Shown: positions 7,291 to 14,905, numbered from the stretch's first letter. The stretch is 20,155 bases of DNA from an uncultured Campylobacter sp. (GCF_937997595.1 NZ_CALKTS010000353.1:1-20155), one strand, 5' to 3'. Program-made: numbers and translations. The notes: generated by a model not told the origin, from the sequence alone.

Positions 7291-8993
7291 AAATAATCCT
7301 AGCCGTTTTTTTGATTTTTAGCCTTGGTTTTTGCGAGGGAAATTTCACGGCTGCAAATCCGAGTGCGCAGATCGGCTCCGGCGTGCCTCAAAACGATAAA
7401 AATCAGACGCAAAGCACGGAGCTCGCCTCATCCCTAAAAGCTCAAATAAAAGTGATAGATGACGAGATTAAAAATAATATCTGGATCTCGCGCTTTTCAA
7501 ATTTCATCGGCTATCAAAATTTACAAAAGCAATCCAGCCAGCTCGAAGCGGAGCTAAAAAAGAGCGCCGGCACCGATAAGATCGCAGAGATTCAAAAAAG
7601 ACTTCGCGCCGTAAAAGAGCAGTTAATTCTGCTAAAAGAGTATGAAAAATCTCCGTTTTTAGATATCATCGCGATGCCTGAAACTCCAGAGCCCGCGCGC
7701 ATTACAAATCCTTTTTCGATAATTTCCGGTTTTTCTACGATTAGAAATTTGCAAGCTCAAAAGATGGAACAGAAAAACGCCATCGAAAATATTAAAGCTT
7801 TAATCGATAAACTTGAAGCAAAAAGGGCGCTATATGAGCGTTTGATGCAGATTGATACGGACGCAAGCGCTGCGGCGGAGCTTAAAAGCTTAGATTACGA
7901 GCTTAGTGAGTTTAGCTCCGCGTACGAGATCGCGCAGACCACATACGACGTTTACGAAAAAAAGATCAACTCCCAAATCGCCGTGCAGACCGCCGATATA
8001 AAAGCGCAGATCAAGCGCGCGGGAAACATCGCCGTATGGATACTCGTAGTCATCGCGCTGTCGTTTTTATGCAAGGTAGTGGCGAAAAAATATATCAAAA
8101 ACGACGAGAATTTTTATATCGTAAATAAAGCTATCAACGTTTTAAATTTCACGCTGATTGCGCTGATACTGCTCTTTTCTTACATCGAGAATATGACGCA
8201 CTTCGTGACGGTTCTTGGCTTTGCCTCGGCAGGTCTTGCGATTGCGATGAAAGATATGTTTATGAGCTCCTTGGGCTGGCTTACGATCGTGCTCGGCGGC
8301 AGCTTTCGCGTAGGCGATCGCATCAGGGTGCATAAAAACGGCGAGACCTACGTAGGCGACATCATCGATATTTCAGTGCTTAGGATGACGATTTTTGAGG
8401 ACGTTACACTTACTACATGGAAGGAAAACAAGCGCGCCGGCAGGGTGATTTTCATACCGAACAATTATATTTTTACCGATCTTATCTCAAACTACACCCA
8501 CAGCGGGCTTAAGACCGTCTGGGACGGCATTAGCATACTTCTAACCTTTGATAGCAACCATAAAAAGGCGATGTATCTTATAAAAAACATCGTGCGGAAG
8601 TATTCCAAGGGCTACACCGACATCGCCAAAAAGCAGATGGGCAAGCTGCGCTCGCAATACAGCATTAAAAATCCAAACGTCGAGCCTAGAATTTTTAGCT
8701 TTTTCGAGCCATACGGCATTGAAATTTCGGTTTGGTATATGACGAACTCTTACGCGACGCTCGGGCTTCGCAGTAACATCTCGGCTGAAATTTTAGACGC
8801 GCTAAGAAGCGAGCCCGATATCAAGATCGCCTATCCCGCATACACGCTTTTTAACGGTAAAAACTATATGGCGGCGGGCGGAAATTTCATGGCGCAAGAT
8901 CTAGGCTCCGAGCAACAAAGTCCGCAAAATTTAAACGCAGCGGCGCAGGGCTCGGGCTTTGCCACAGGAAGCGGATCTGGGAGCGAAATTTGA
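7287..8993 (+). CDS. MscS-family mechanosensitive ion channel
   Basis: An inner-membrane channel of the small-conductance mechanosensitive family, expected to release solutes on osmotic downshift. It has 568 residues: a signal peptide (1-16), a long periplasmic coiled-coil region (about 45-245, rich in Lys, Glu, Gln and Leu heptads), then membrane segments at about 247-266, 284-300 and 305-338. The pore-lining TM3 and following beta domain are recognisable from AGLAIAMKDMFMSSLGWLTI (315-334) and GSFRVGDRIRV (338-348). The cytoplasmic vestibule follows, and the tail is low-complexity (GSGFATGSGSGSEI). The extra N-terminal periplasmic domain puts it with the larger MscK/MscM-like architectures rather than minimal MscS. 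The start overlaps the aroB stop (ATGA) and the end overlaps mtaB (TTGA). Confidence 0.9.
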   Translation: MKIILAVFLIFSLGFCEGNFTAANPSAQIGSGVPQNDKNQTQSTELASSLKAQIKVIDDEIKNNIWISRFSNFIGYQNLQKQSSQLEAELKKSAGTDKIAEIQKRLRAVKEQLILLKEYEKSPFLDIIAMPETPEPARITNPFSIISGFSTIRNLQAQKMEQKNAIENIKALIDKLEAKRALYERLMQIDTDASAAAELKSLDYELSEFSSAYEIAQTTYDVYEKKINSQIAVQTADIKAQIKRAGNIAVWILVVIALSFLCKVVAKKYIKNDENFYIVNKAINVLNFTLIALILLFSYIENMTHFVTVLGFASAGLAIAMKDMFMSSLGWLTIVLGGSFRVGDRIRVHKNGETYVGDIIDISVLRMTIFEDVTLTTWKENKRAGRVIFIPNNYIFTDLISNYTHSGLKTVWDGISILLTFDSNHKKAMYLIKNIVRKYSKGYTDIAKKQMGKLRSQYSIKNPNVEPRIFSFFEPYGIEISVWYMTNSYATLGLRSNISAEILDALRSEPDIKIAYPAYTLFNGKNYMAAGGNFMAQDLGSEQQSPQNLNAAAQGSGFATGSGSGSEI

Positions 8994-10222
8994 AAATTTA
9001 TTTTAAAACATTTGGATGCCGCACCAATATCTACGACACGCAGCTTATCAAAAGCAACCTCAAATCTGGCGAGATCACGCACGACGAGCAGGGCGCGGAT
9101 GTCGTCGTTATAAATTCCTGCACCGTTACGAACGGCGCCGACGCGGACGTGCGAAACTACGTCAATAAGATGAACCGCCTCGGCAAAAAGATATTGCTAA
9201 CCGGCTGCGGCGCGGTCTCGCGCGGCGAGGAGCTGTATAAAAACGGCGCGGTCTTTGGCGTATTCGGGATGTCGCAAAAGGAAAAGATCGACGAGTTTTT
9301 GAGCTCACGGTCGAAATTTTACGATATCGGAGGTCTTGACAGCGTCGAAAAAAATCTGGTAAGCGACTACGAGGATCACACCAAGGCCTTTATTAAAATT
9401 CAAGAGGGGTGCGATTTTAACTGCAGCTACTGCATAATCCCCTCGGTACGCGGCCGCTCGCGCAGCAGCTCTGAAGACGCGATCTTAAAAGAGGCGGCGA
9501 GCCTTGCCGCAAACGGCTTTAGCGAGATCGTGCTAACCGGCACCAATATCGGCAGCTACGGTAAATCCTTAGGCACGAGCCTGGGCGCGCTGCTTCAAAA
9601 ACTGGGCGCGATACGCGGAATTCACCGTATTCGCCTAGGTAGCATCGAGCCCTCGCAGATAGATGAGAGCTTTCGCGAAATTTTATCCGAGCCCTGGCTG
9701 GAGCGGCATCTGCACATCGCGCTTCAGCACACTTCGCAAAAGATGCTTAGCATAATGCGCCGCCGAAATTCCGCGCTAAGGGATTTGGAGCTTTTTTGCG
9801 AGCTTGCGGAGCGCGGATTTGCGCTGGGGACGGATTTTATCGTCGCGCACCCGGGCGAGAGCGAAGAAATTTGGCTCGAAGCGGTAGAAAATTTCAAAAA
9901 ATTTCCGCTCACGCATCTGCACGCCTTTATCTTTTCGCCGAGGCAAGGAACCGCTTCGGCGTCGCTAAAAGGCCGCATAGACGGTAAAACGGCGAAGGCA
10001 CGACTAAAGATGCTGCAAAACATAACGGCGCTGAATAATTATAAATTTCGCCTTTCGCACAAGGTGCCGCTAAATGTGCTGATCGAGCGGAAAAACGGAG
10101 AGTTTTATGAAGGATATGATCAATTTTATGATAAAATTTGGATCAAGAGCGATGAGGATTTGTCGAAAAAATGGATGGAGATAAGAGATTATGAGGTTAA
10201 ATTTGATGGAAATTTTGCATAA
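8990..10222 (+). CDS. mtaB: tRNA t6A37 methylthiotransferase MtaB
   Basis: A radical-SAM iron-sulfur enzyme that adds the methylthio group to t6A37 in ANN-decoding tRNAs (ms2t6A). The N-terminal MTTase domain carries the three cluster Cys: C10 (TFGCRTNIYD), C44 (NSCTVTN) and C73 (LTGCGAVS). The radical-SAM motif GCDFNCSYC (140-148) gives C141, C145 and C148. At 410 aa the length is normal; the C-terminal TRAM-like part is short. MiaB, the i6A paralogue, is usually longer, and the sequence around NSCTVT favours MtaB. The start is a TTG overlapping the MscS stop in TTGA, with GGGAG just upstream at 8980-8984; no ATG in a sensible place gives the FGCRTN motif. The 3' end overlaps the FtsH-like gene by 32 bp. 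Confidence 0.92.
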   Translation: MKIYFKTFGCRTNIYDTQLIKSNLKSGEITHDEQGADVVVINSCTVTNGADADVRNYVNKMNRLGKKILLTGCGAVSRGEELYKNGAVFGVFGMSQKEKIDEFLSSRSKFYDIGGLDSVEKNLVSDYEDHTKAFIKIQEGCDFNCSYCIIPSVRGRSRSSSEDAILKEAASLAANGFSEIVLTGTNIGSYGKSLGTSLGALLQKLGAIRGIHRIRLGSIEPSQIDESFREILSEPWLERHLHIALQHTSQKMLSIMRRRNSALRDLELFCELAERGFALGTDFIVAHPGESEEIWLEAVENFKKFPLTHLHAFIFSPRQGTASASLKGRIDGKTAKARLKMLQNITALNNYKFRLSHKVPLNVLIERKNGEFYEGYDQFYDKIWIKSDEDLSKKWMEIRDYEVKFDGNFA

Positions 10223-11978
10223 AATCAAAAAAAGCAAGCTAAATATAATTCTGATTTTTTTAGTGCTACTTATCGTTTTGCTCTCGATCGTTTATTTTAA
10301 AGACGATTCGCGATACATCACCGAGCGCGAATTTAGCGAGCTAGTCCGCGCGGATCAGATCAAACGCGCGCATATCGAGGGCGGCAATTTAAATTTTACC
10401 TACGACGGCAAACGCTATAAAATTTTAGTCGATCTCGTAGATCTTAAGGAGCTATCAAATCACGCTCTAATCAGCAAAGAAAAGGATGATGGCACGAGCG
10501 GTATCAGCGCGATCTTGGTAATTTTTACGTTCGCATTTTTTCTCTTCGTATATTATTTTGAAACCGTTTTGACTAGACGCCGTAGGCTAGACGGCGTAGG
10601 CGCCGCGCGTCAGAGCGCTAGCTCGGGCGGCGATCTCGGCGATCTTTCGCCAAGCGTTAGCGACGTGAGATTTAGCGACGTCGCGGGCATCAGCGAGGTC
10701 AAGGACGAACTCATAGAGATCGTGGATTTTTTAAAAAATCCCGCAAAATACCGAAATTTCGGCATCAAGCTGCCGAAAGGAATTTTAATGATCGGCGAGC
10801 CCGGCGTCGGTAAAACGCTTATCGCAAAAGCGGTAGCCGGCGAGGCGGACGTGCCGTTTTTTTACCAAAGCGGCGCAAGCTTCGCCGAGGTCTTTGTGGG
10901 TGTCGGCGCTAGGCGGGTTCGCGAGCTGTTTGCGAAAGCTAAATCCTGTGCACCCGCGATAATTTTTATCGACGAGATCGACGCAGTTGGTGGCAAGCGC
11001 GGTATAGGGCGCAACGACGAGCGGGAAGCGACGCTAAATCAGCTACTGACCGAGATGGACGGATTTGAGGAAAATAGCGGCGTGATGGTAATCGGTGCGA
11101 CCAACAAAATAAATATGATCGACGATGCGCTGCTGCGCTCGGGGCGCTTTGATAGGCGCGTTTTCATCGGCCTTCCGAACTACAAAGACCGCATCGAAAT
11201 TTTAAAAATTTACCTCGAGGGCAAAAGATGCAGCGCGAATATCAACAAAGTAAGTCGCCTCTGCGTGGGCTTTAGCGGCGCAGGAGTAGCGACGCTGGTA
11301 AATGAAGCCGCGATCAACGCTCTTAAGCGCGGCAGCGATACGATCGAGCTTAGCGATTTTGAAAACGTGCGGATGAGGGTCTTTTACGGCGTGCAAAAAA
11401 GTAGAATTCTAACCGAATACGAAAAGGAGATCCAGGCGTTCTATCAGGGCGCAAAGGCGCTTAGCGCGTATTGGTATTCGTTTGATTTCGAAAAGATCGA
11501 GCTTTTAAACGATAAATTTTTAAACGAGGATTTCGAGATCGAATCCAAAACGCAAATTTTAAATCAAATCAAAGTGCTGTTAAGTGGCATGGCGGCGCTA
11601 CAGATCCATAAAAACGACGCCTTTTCAAATTCCGCTAGCGACGTAAAGCAGGCTATCGCGCTGGCGCAAAAGATGGTTTTCGAACTCGCGATGGGCGATA
11701 GTTTCACCCCTAGTGCGCAGAGCGTGAATAAAATTTTGCAAGATTGCTACGACGAGGTAAGCGAGATAATCCGCACGATGCAGGATAAGCTAAATCAAAT
11801 TTCAAAGCAAATTTTCGTCTATGAGTTCATAACTTTCGAGGATGTTCAAAAGATTTGCGAATCTGATGGTGTGGAGCAAGAAGGCGTCTCCGCGCAAGAG
11901 CAAGATTTGCAAAAGCTGGAAAAAGATAGCGAAAGCTCTGAAGAAAAGCCGCAAGACGGCACGCTAAATTTCGATTAA
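10191..11978 (+). CDS. FtsH-like membrane AAA ATPase without protease motif
   Basis: Built like the membrane-bound AAA protease FtsH: TM1 at about 17-35, a short periplasmic domain, TM2 at about 105-122, then an AAA module. The ATPase looks intact: Walker A GEPGVGKT (202-209), pore loop FVGVG (235-239), Walker B IIFIDE (257-262) and the arginine-finger region DDALLRSGRFDRR (311-323). The M41 protease domain is degenerate: where FtsH has HEAGH, this protein has YQGAK (418-422), so both zinc His and the catalytic Glu are gone. It should therefore act as an unfoldase, dislocase or adaptor, not a peptidase, by analogy with plant FtsHi pseudoproteases. It has an acidic, Glu/Gln-rich tail (about 560-595). 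The 595 aa length is usual. The start (ATG 10191) lies inside mtaB; ATG 10206, in the same frame, is an alternative. A true FtsH must be encoded elsewhere. Confidence 0.85.
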   Translation: MRLNLMEILHKIKKSKLNIILIFLVLLIVLLSIVYFKDDSRYITEREFSELVRADQIKRAHIEGGNLNFTYDGKRYKILVDLVDLKELSNHALISKEKDDGTSGISAILVIFTFAFFLFVYYFETVLTRRRRLDGVGAARQSASSGGDLGDLSPSVSDVRFSDVAGISEVKDELIEIVDFLKNPAKYRNFGIKLPKGILMIGEPGVGKTLIAKAVAGEADVPFFYQSGASFAEVFVGVGARRVRELFAKAKSCAPAIIFIDEIDAVGGKRGIGRNDEREATLNQLLTEMDGFEENSGVMVIGATNKINMIDDALLRSGRFDRRVFIGLPNYKDRIEILKIYLEGKRCSANINKVSRLCVGFSGAGVATLVNEAAINALKRGSDTIELSDFENVRMRVFYGVQKSRILTEYEKEIQAFYQGAKALSAYWYSFDFEKIELLNDKFLNEDFEIESKTQILNQIKVLLSGMAALQIHKNDAFSNSASDVKQAIALAQKMVFELAMGDSFTPSAQSVNKILQDCYDEVSEIIRTMQDKLNQISKQIFVYEFITFEDVQKICESDGVEQEGVSAQEQDLQKLEKDSESSEEKPQDGTLNFD

Positions 11979-12007
11979 ATTTTAAAATTCCAATAAAGGA
12001 GAGGAAA

Positions 12008-12535
12008 ATGGTAAAAATAGGTGTTTTAACAATAAGTGATCGCGCCAGCGGTGGCGTTTACGAGGATTTAGGAGGCAAAGAGATAATTGCCGTGATGGAT
12101 GATTGGCTAACTTGCGAGAAAGAGTATTTTTATGAAATCGTCCCAGATGAGCTAGAGCTGATCAAAGATAAGCTGATTTATCTTTGCGACGAAGCGGGTT
12201 GTGATTTGGTGCTAACTACGGGCGGTACGGGTCCTGCTCCGCGCGATGTAACGCCTGAAGCGACCGAAGCAGTAAGTGAGAAATTAATGCCAGGCTTTGG
12301 CGAACTAATGCGCGCAGAGAGCCAAAAGATCGTGCCTACGGCAATTTTATCTCGCCAGATAGCAGCGATCCGCAAAAAATCTCTGATTATAAATTTGCCG
12401 GGCAATCCAAAAGCGATTAAAGAGTGCCTTCTGCCGGTATTTCCTGCTGTGCCGTATTGCATTGATCTAATGGGAGGAAATTACATAACAGCGGATGAAA
12501 ATAAGATAAAAATATTCCGTCCTAAACGCAAATAA
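12008..12535 (+). CDS. mog: Molybdopterin adenylyltransferase (MogA/MoaB family)
   Basis: A cytoplasmic enzyme of molybdenum-cofactor synthesis that adenylates molybdopterin before metal insertion by MoeA. Family motifs are ISDRASGG (9-16), TTGGTGPAPRDVTPEAT (70-86), the nucleotide/MPT-binding loop, and NLPGNPKAIKECL near the C-terminus. At 175 aa it has the normal single-domain length. The ATG is preceded by a strong AAAGGAGAGG. It starts 30 bp after the FtsH-like gene with no visible terminator, so it probably ends the housekeeping run; the next gene is 65 bp further on. MogA and MoaB proteins are hard to tell apart from sequence alone, but the reaction is the same. Likely served enzymes, such as formate dehydrogenase or nitrate reductase, are not in the window. 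Confidence 0.9.
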   Translation: MVKIGVLTISDRASGGVYEDLGGKEIIAVMDDWLTCEKEYFYEIVPDELELIKDKLIYLCDEAGCDLVLTTGGTGPAPRDVTPEATEAVSEKLMPGFGELMRAESQKIVPTAILSRQIAAIRKKSLIINLPGNPKAIKECLLPVFPAVPYCIDLMGGNYITADENKIKIFRPKRK

Positions 12536-12565
12536 TTCGCAAAATTTAGCAGGAATTAAATGATT

Positions 12566-12576
12566 TATGATATTAT
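12566..12576 (+). promoter_or_regulatory. Weak candidate promoter before the HMA_2 gene
   Basis: Two overlapping -10-like boxes, TATGAT (12566-12571) and TATTAT (12571-12576), lie in the 65-bp gap after mog, with no recognisable -35. They may start a transcript of the metal cluster, or the cluster may read through from mog. Confidence 0.3.
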
Positions 12577-12600
12577 TTGGGTGCAAATTTAAGGAAAAAT

Positions 12601-12918
12601 ATGAAAATAAATCACAATGATATTTTGGAATTTCATAAGTATTTTAGCAAAATCAGCCACAGCAAAGGTCGTATCCGTATCCGCGTAAGTCCCAAAATTA
12701 GGGAGTTGCGAGATAGCGTGAGCGAGGAGAGCCTGAAGGCTAAAATAGCTGCAATTCGCGGGATAAAAGAGTATAAATTTAACTCTCTAATCGGCTCGCT
12801 GACGATTCATTATGATGAAAGCGTTTTTCCGATGCACCTTTGGGAGCAGTTTTTAAGCGGTATCAGTTCGCCTGAGCTAGTAGCGCTTGTAAATTCTAAT
12901 ATCGAGGCGATTTCTTGA
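12601..12918 (+). CDS. Small HMA_2-like protein without CxxC, ferrosome-type cluster
   Basis: A 105-residue soluble protein. It resembles the second heavy-metal-associated domain family (HMA_2), which has a ferredoxin-like fold but lacks the metal-binding CxxC; no Cys is present at all. Key features are ISHSKGRIRIRV (18-29) and the beta-hairpin KFNSLIGSLTIHYD (59-72). The same two blocks occur in the N-terminal domain of the P-type ATPase at 14906, so the two are paralogous and may bind each other or the same partner. The start is the ATG at 12601 with AAGGAAAA just before; a TTG 24 bp upstream has no ribosome-binding site. The 3' end overlaps the next gene by four bases (TTGA). It is the first gene of the ferrosome-like group; role unproven. 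Confidence 0.75.
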   Translation: MKINHNDILEFHKYFSKISHSKGRIRIRVSPKIRELRDSVSEESLKAKIAAIRGIKEYKFNSLIGSLTIHYDESVFPMHLWEQFLSGISSPELVALVNSNIEAIS

Positions 12919-13526
12919 GCGAAGAAGCATTGCGTAGTGCCAAAAAATCGCGTAGAATTTCTAATAAATCTCGGAATTTAAATGAGGCGAAAATTGCAGA
13001 TATCGCTCTTTTGCTCGAAAAAGAGGCACAAATTTTTCAGTTTTATTCGCTGGGCGCAGTTAAATTTCAAGATAAAAGGTTAGGAGAAATTCTATCTTTA
13101 CGAGCTGGATTACTTGAGCGGATACTAGACTTTGCAAATTCTTGTGGGCTTGGTGCTATGCCTCCTGAAAATAGCAGTGAGGCACTGGTTGCAAAAGGTA
13201 TGAATGAGTTTTTGGCTTCGGCGCTTTTGATAGAAAAAAGCTCTATGATGTTTTATGACGATCTAATTAATTCGTGCAAGAACGCGGAATTTAAAGAGCA
13301 GCTATATAAGGCGCAGGCGGTTTCGTATAATGAAATTTTGCCGATTTTAAAGGAATTAAATTCTAAATACGAGGTTGATTTAAATTCTTTGAATTTCGCT
13401 GATTTATTAAATGAAATTTTAAAAAATCCGCAGGGATTAGAGCGGATATTTCAAAAATACGATTTGCAAAATATCTTAAATAGCGCATTTTCCAATTTAA
13501 TTAAAGGAATTTTGCAGAAAAATTAA
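12915..13526 (+). CDS. Degenerate ferritin-like (rubrerythrin-fold) protein
   Basis: A 203-residue, mostly helical protein. Two helix pairs follow the ferritin/rubrerythrin pattern: EKEAQIFQFY (35-44) with SLRAGLLERIL (61-71), and IEKSSMMFYDD (106-116) with YKAQAVSYNEIL (131-142). The Glu residues of helices 1 and 3 are kept, but the ExxH motifs of helices 2 and 4, which complete a di-iron site, are absent. I therefore expect a ferritin fold without a normal ferroxidase centre. A Lys/Arg-rich N-terminus (about 9-20) precedes the fold, and a helical extension of about 50 residues follows it. The start is TTG overlapping the upstream stop (TTGA), with GAGG at 12904-12907. The family call rests on helix pattern alone. 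In an iron-handling cluster it may be a structural or regulatory ferritin relative. Confidence 0.6.
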   Translation: MSEEALRSAKKSRRISNKSRNLNEAKIADIALLLEKEAQIFQFYSLGAVKFQDKRLGEILSLRAGLLERILDFANSCGLGAMPPENSSEALVAKGMNEFLASALLIEKSSMMFYDDLINSCKNAEFKEQLYKAQAVSYNEILPILKELNSKYEVDLNSLNFADLLNEILKNPQGLERIFQKYDLQNILNSAFSNLIKGILQKN

Positions 13527-13533
13527 ATTAGGA

Positions 13534-13562
13534 TTGCAAAAATCTAAAAAAGTCGCTATAAT
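13534..13562 (+). promoter_or_regulatory. Strong internal promoter of the ferrosome-like cluster
   Basis: TTGCAA (13534-13539), a 17-bp spacer and a perfect TATAAT (13557-13562) form the best sigma-70 promoter in the window. The predicted start is near 13569, leaving a leader of about 50 bases before the ATG at 13622. A second perfect TATAAT (13596-13601) lies closer to the gene without a -35, and its leader would be very short. Confidence 0.7.
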
Positions 13563-13574
13563 ATCAAAATCTAT

Positions 13575-13607
13575 GTAAAGTTGATAAAATGACTTTATAA
13601 TCTTAAC
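13575..13607. promoter_or_regulatory. 33-bp imperfect dyad, candidate operator
   Basis: Centred on G13591, 12 of 16 base pairs are symmetrical; the core is ATAAA (13584-13588) and TTTAT (13594-13598). It lies just after the predicted start of the internal promoter and covers the second -10 box. GATAAA and GATTAT half-sites on opposite strands are reminiscent of Fur hexamers, but the match to a classical Fur box is partial. A repressor here would block both possible promoters. Confidence 0.45.
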
Positions 13608-13621
13608 ACAAGGAGAATGAA

Positions 13622-14113
13622 ATGCCGATCCCATTTCTAGCAGGTTTTGCGCTTGGTTGCGCGGCGGTTTACGCTTATAACAATCGAGATAAAATCAAAG
13701 AAGGTGCGAATAAAATCGTAAGTAGCAAAAGTGTCGAGGAGCTAAAAAATAGCGTCAAAGGCGGAGCGGAAAAATTAAGCAAAAAATCAAAAGAAATTTT
13801 TGCGGAAGCCAAAGAAGGCTTAGACGATGTCGCTGAGGCGGTAAAAGGTAAAAGAAAGTCTGGTAGCAAAAAAGCTGCGACAAGTAGTGCTAGCACTGAA
13901 ACTGGCACTGCAAAAAAAACTAGAAAAAAACCGGGACCGAAACCGGGATTTAAAAGAACTAAAAAATCCACCGCGAGCTCTAAGACCGGCGAAACGCCGG
14001 TAGGTGAGATATCCGCAGCATCTACTACTCCGCTTAATATCCCGCAGATCGTAAAAATGGACGATAATTCTTCTGCTAAATTTACGTCCGCAGACGATAA
14101 ATCAGAAAAATAG
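13622..14113 (+). CDS. Membrane-anchored helical protein with basic AT-hook-like tail
   Basis: No named family is certain; the layout is YtxH-like. A single N-terminal membrane segment (about 4-20) contains FLAGFALGCAAVY. It is followed by an amphipathic Lys/Glu/Ala helix region (22-76), then a low-complexity Ser/Thr/Lys/Ala tail. Inside the tail sits KPGPKPGFKR (103-112), like an AT-hook or other polyanion-binding basic motif. The last 25 residues turn acidic. The membrane motif is nearly the same as in the 161-aa protein at 14417, so the two share a module. It could coat or shape a membrane compartment and tether it to DNA or polyphosphate; this is inference. The ATG has an excellent AAGGAG and is the first gene behind the strong internal promoter. 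Confidence 0.7.
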   Translation: MPIPFLAGFALGCAAVYAYNNRDKIKEGANKIVSSKSVEELKNSVKGGAEKLSKKSKEIFAEAKEGLDDVAEAVKGKRKSGSKKAATSSASTETGTAKKTRKKPGPKPGFKRTKKSTASSKTGETPVGEISAASTTPLNIPQIVKMDDNSSAKFTSADDKSEK

Positions 14114-14121
14114 AGGCCTAA

Positions 14122-14424
14122 ATGAATAGATCACTTACGACACAGCGTTCTCCGCTGGATCACGTTTTAAGCGGCGCTATAGCAGGGGCGATCGGCGGTT
14201 GCGCCGTAGAGCTCGTTAAAGCAAAAGAAGGCAAAAGCAAATCTAAAGCGATTCGAGATGCGCTGGATATTGCGCTAAGCGGCGGTATCATCGGTGGCGG
14301 AGCGATTTACAGTGCAAATAAGCTCGTACAAGGCGAGTATCTACGCGCAGCGGCAGGCGTCGCAGTATGCGTAGGCGCGCTCATTGCGGGTAGAAATTTT
14401 ATTCTTAAGGTAGGCAATGAGTAA
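14122..14424 (+). CDS. Small glycine-rich membrane protein
   Basis: A 100-residue protein with three hydrophobic glycine- and alanine-rich stretches: about 15-32 (LSGAIAGAIGGCAVELV), 47-63 (ALSGGIIGGGAIYSA) and 73-92 (RAAAGVAVCVGALIAGRN). GxxxG packing motifs are frequent, as in helix-bundle and organelle membrane proteins such as some magnetosome proteins, but I cannot assign a family. Between the first two lies a basic loop (KAKEGKSKSK). The ATG is eight bases after the previous stop, with GAGG as ribosome-binding site; the end overlaps the next gene by eight bases. By position and type it is a candidate structural membrane component of the ferrosome-like compartment. Confidence 0.7.
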   Translation: MNRSLTTQRSPLDHVLSGAIAGAIGGCAVELVKAKEGKSKSKAIRDALDIALSGGIIGGGAIYSANKLVQGEYLRAAAGVAVCVGALIAGRNFILKVGNE

Positions 14425-14902
14425 TCCCTATATCACGAAAAAAGATTTGAAAGAAATTCTAGACGATTACGATTTTGGTGACAACAAATATGCTAGCAGC
14501 TCTGCGGGTAGCTTTGCCGGCGACGAAAGGCTCGGCGGTTGGGCCAAATGGATAAACGAGCGGGTAAATTCTACACCTTTTAATAGCTCAGCCTCCGACA
14601 ATGGCTCGGATAATAAAGATTCCGCCGCTCAAAGCTCAAGTGATGTAAATTCTACTCAGGGCTCCGCTTTCGGTGGAATTTTTAATTCCTTGGGTGGCAG
14701 GCAAAACGCGAACGGCTTATTTGGTAGCAACTCATTTATCACAGGCATCGTTCTAGGGGCTGCGGCGACCTATTTTCTCACTGACGAAAACGCGCAAAAA
14801 AAGCTTTTTAAGCTCATTGCAAAGGGTACCGAGATGTTTCAGATGGGCGTTGAAGAGATGAAGGAGCGATTCGAAGACGCCAAGGCAGAGATGCAAGAGT
14901 AG
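14417..14902 (+). CDS. Ser-rich protein with YtxH-like membrane-helix module
   Basis: A 161-residue protein with a reversed layout compared with the 163-aa protein upstream. The N-terminal half is hydrophilic and probably disordered, rich in Ser, Asn, Gly and Asp (about 25-100). It is followed by one membrane segment (FITGIVLGAAATYF, 107-120) and an amphipathic charged helix (122-161) rich in Glu, Lys and Met. The segment matches the other protein's F-[LI]-x-G-x-x-L-G-x-A-A-x-Y. No catalytic motif is seen. The start overlaps the previous stop (ATGAGTAA) with AAGG upstream; the end is three bases before the ATPase, so the genes are translationally linked. The probable role is structural, at the membrane beside the ATPase; not demonstrated. 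Confidence 0.7.
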   Translation: MSNPYITKKDLKEILDDYDFGDNKYASSSAGSFAGDERLGGWAKWINERVNSTPFNSSASDNGSDNKDSAAQSSSDVNSTQGSAFGGIFNSLGGRQNANGLFGSNSFITGIVLGAAATYFLTDENAQKKLFKLIAKGTEMFQMGVEEMKERFEDAKAEMQE

Positions 14903-14905
14903 TCG

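Noticed and set aside
10191..11978. Calling this gene ftsH
   Set aside because: HEXXH is replaced by YQGAK, so it cannot be the essential zinc protease.
12577..12600. TTG start giving a 113-aa HMA_2 protein
   Set aside because: No ribosome-binding site before it; the ATG at 12601 has AAGGAAAA directly upstream and starts the recognisable part.
12915..13526. Calling this a functional rubrerythrin or bacterioferritin
   Set aside because: The ExxH ligand motifs are not present; only the fold pattern is supported.
14122..14424. Phage holin
   Set aside because: Small glycine-rich membrane segments fit a holin, but no endolysin or phage gene is near and the gene overlaps the cluster.
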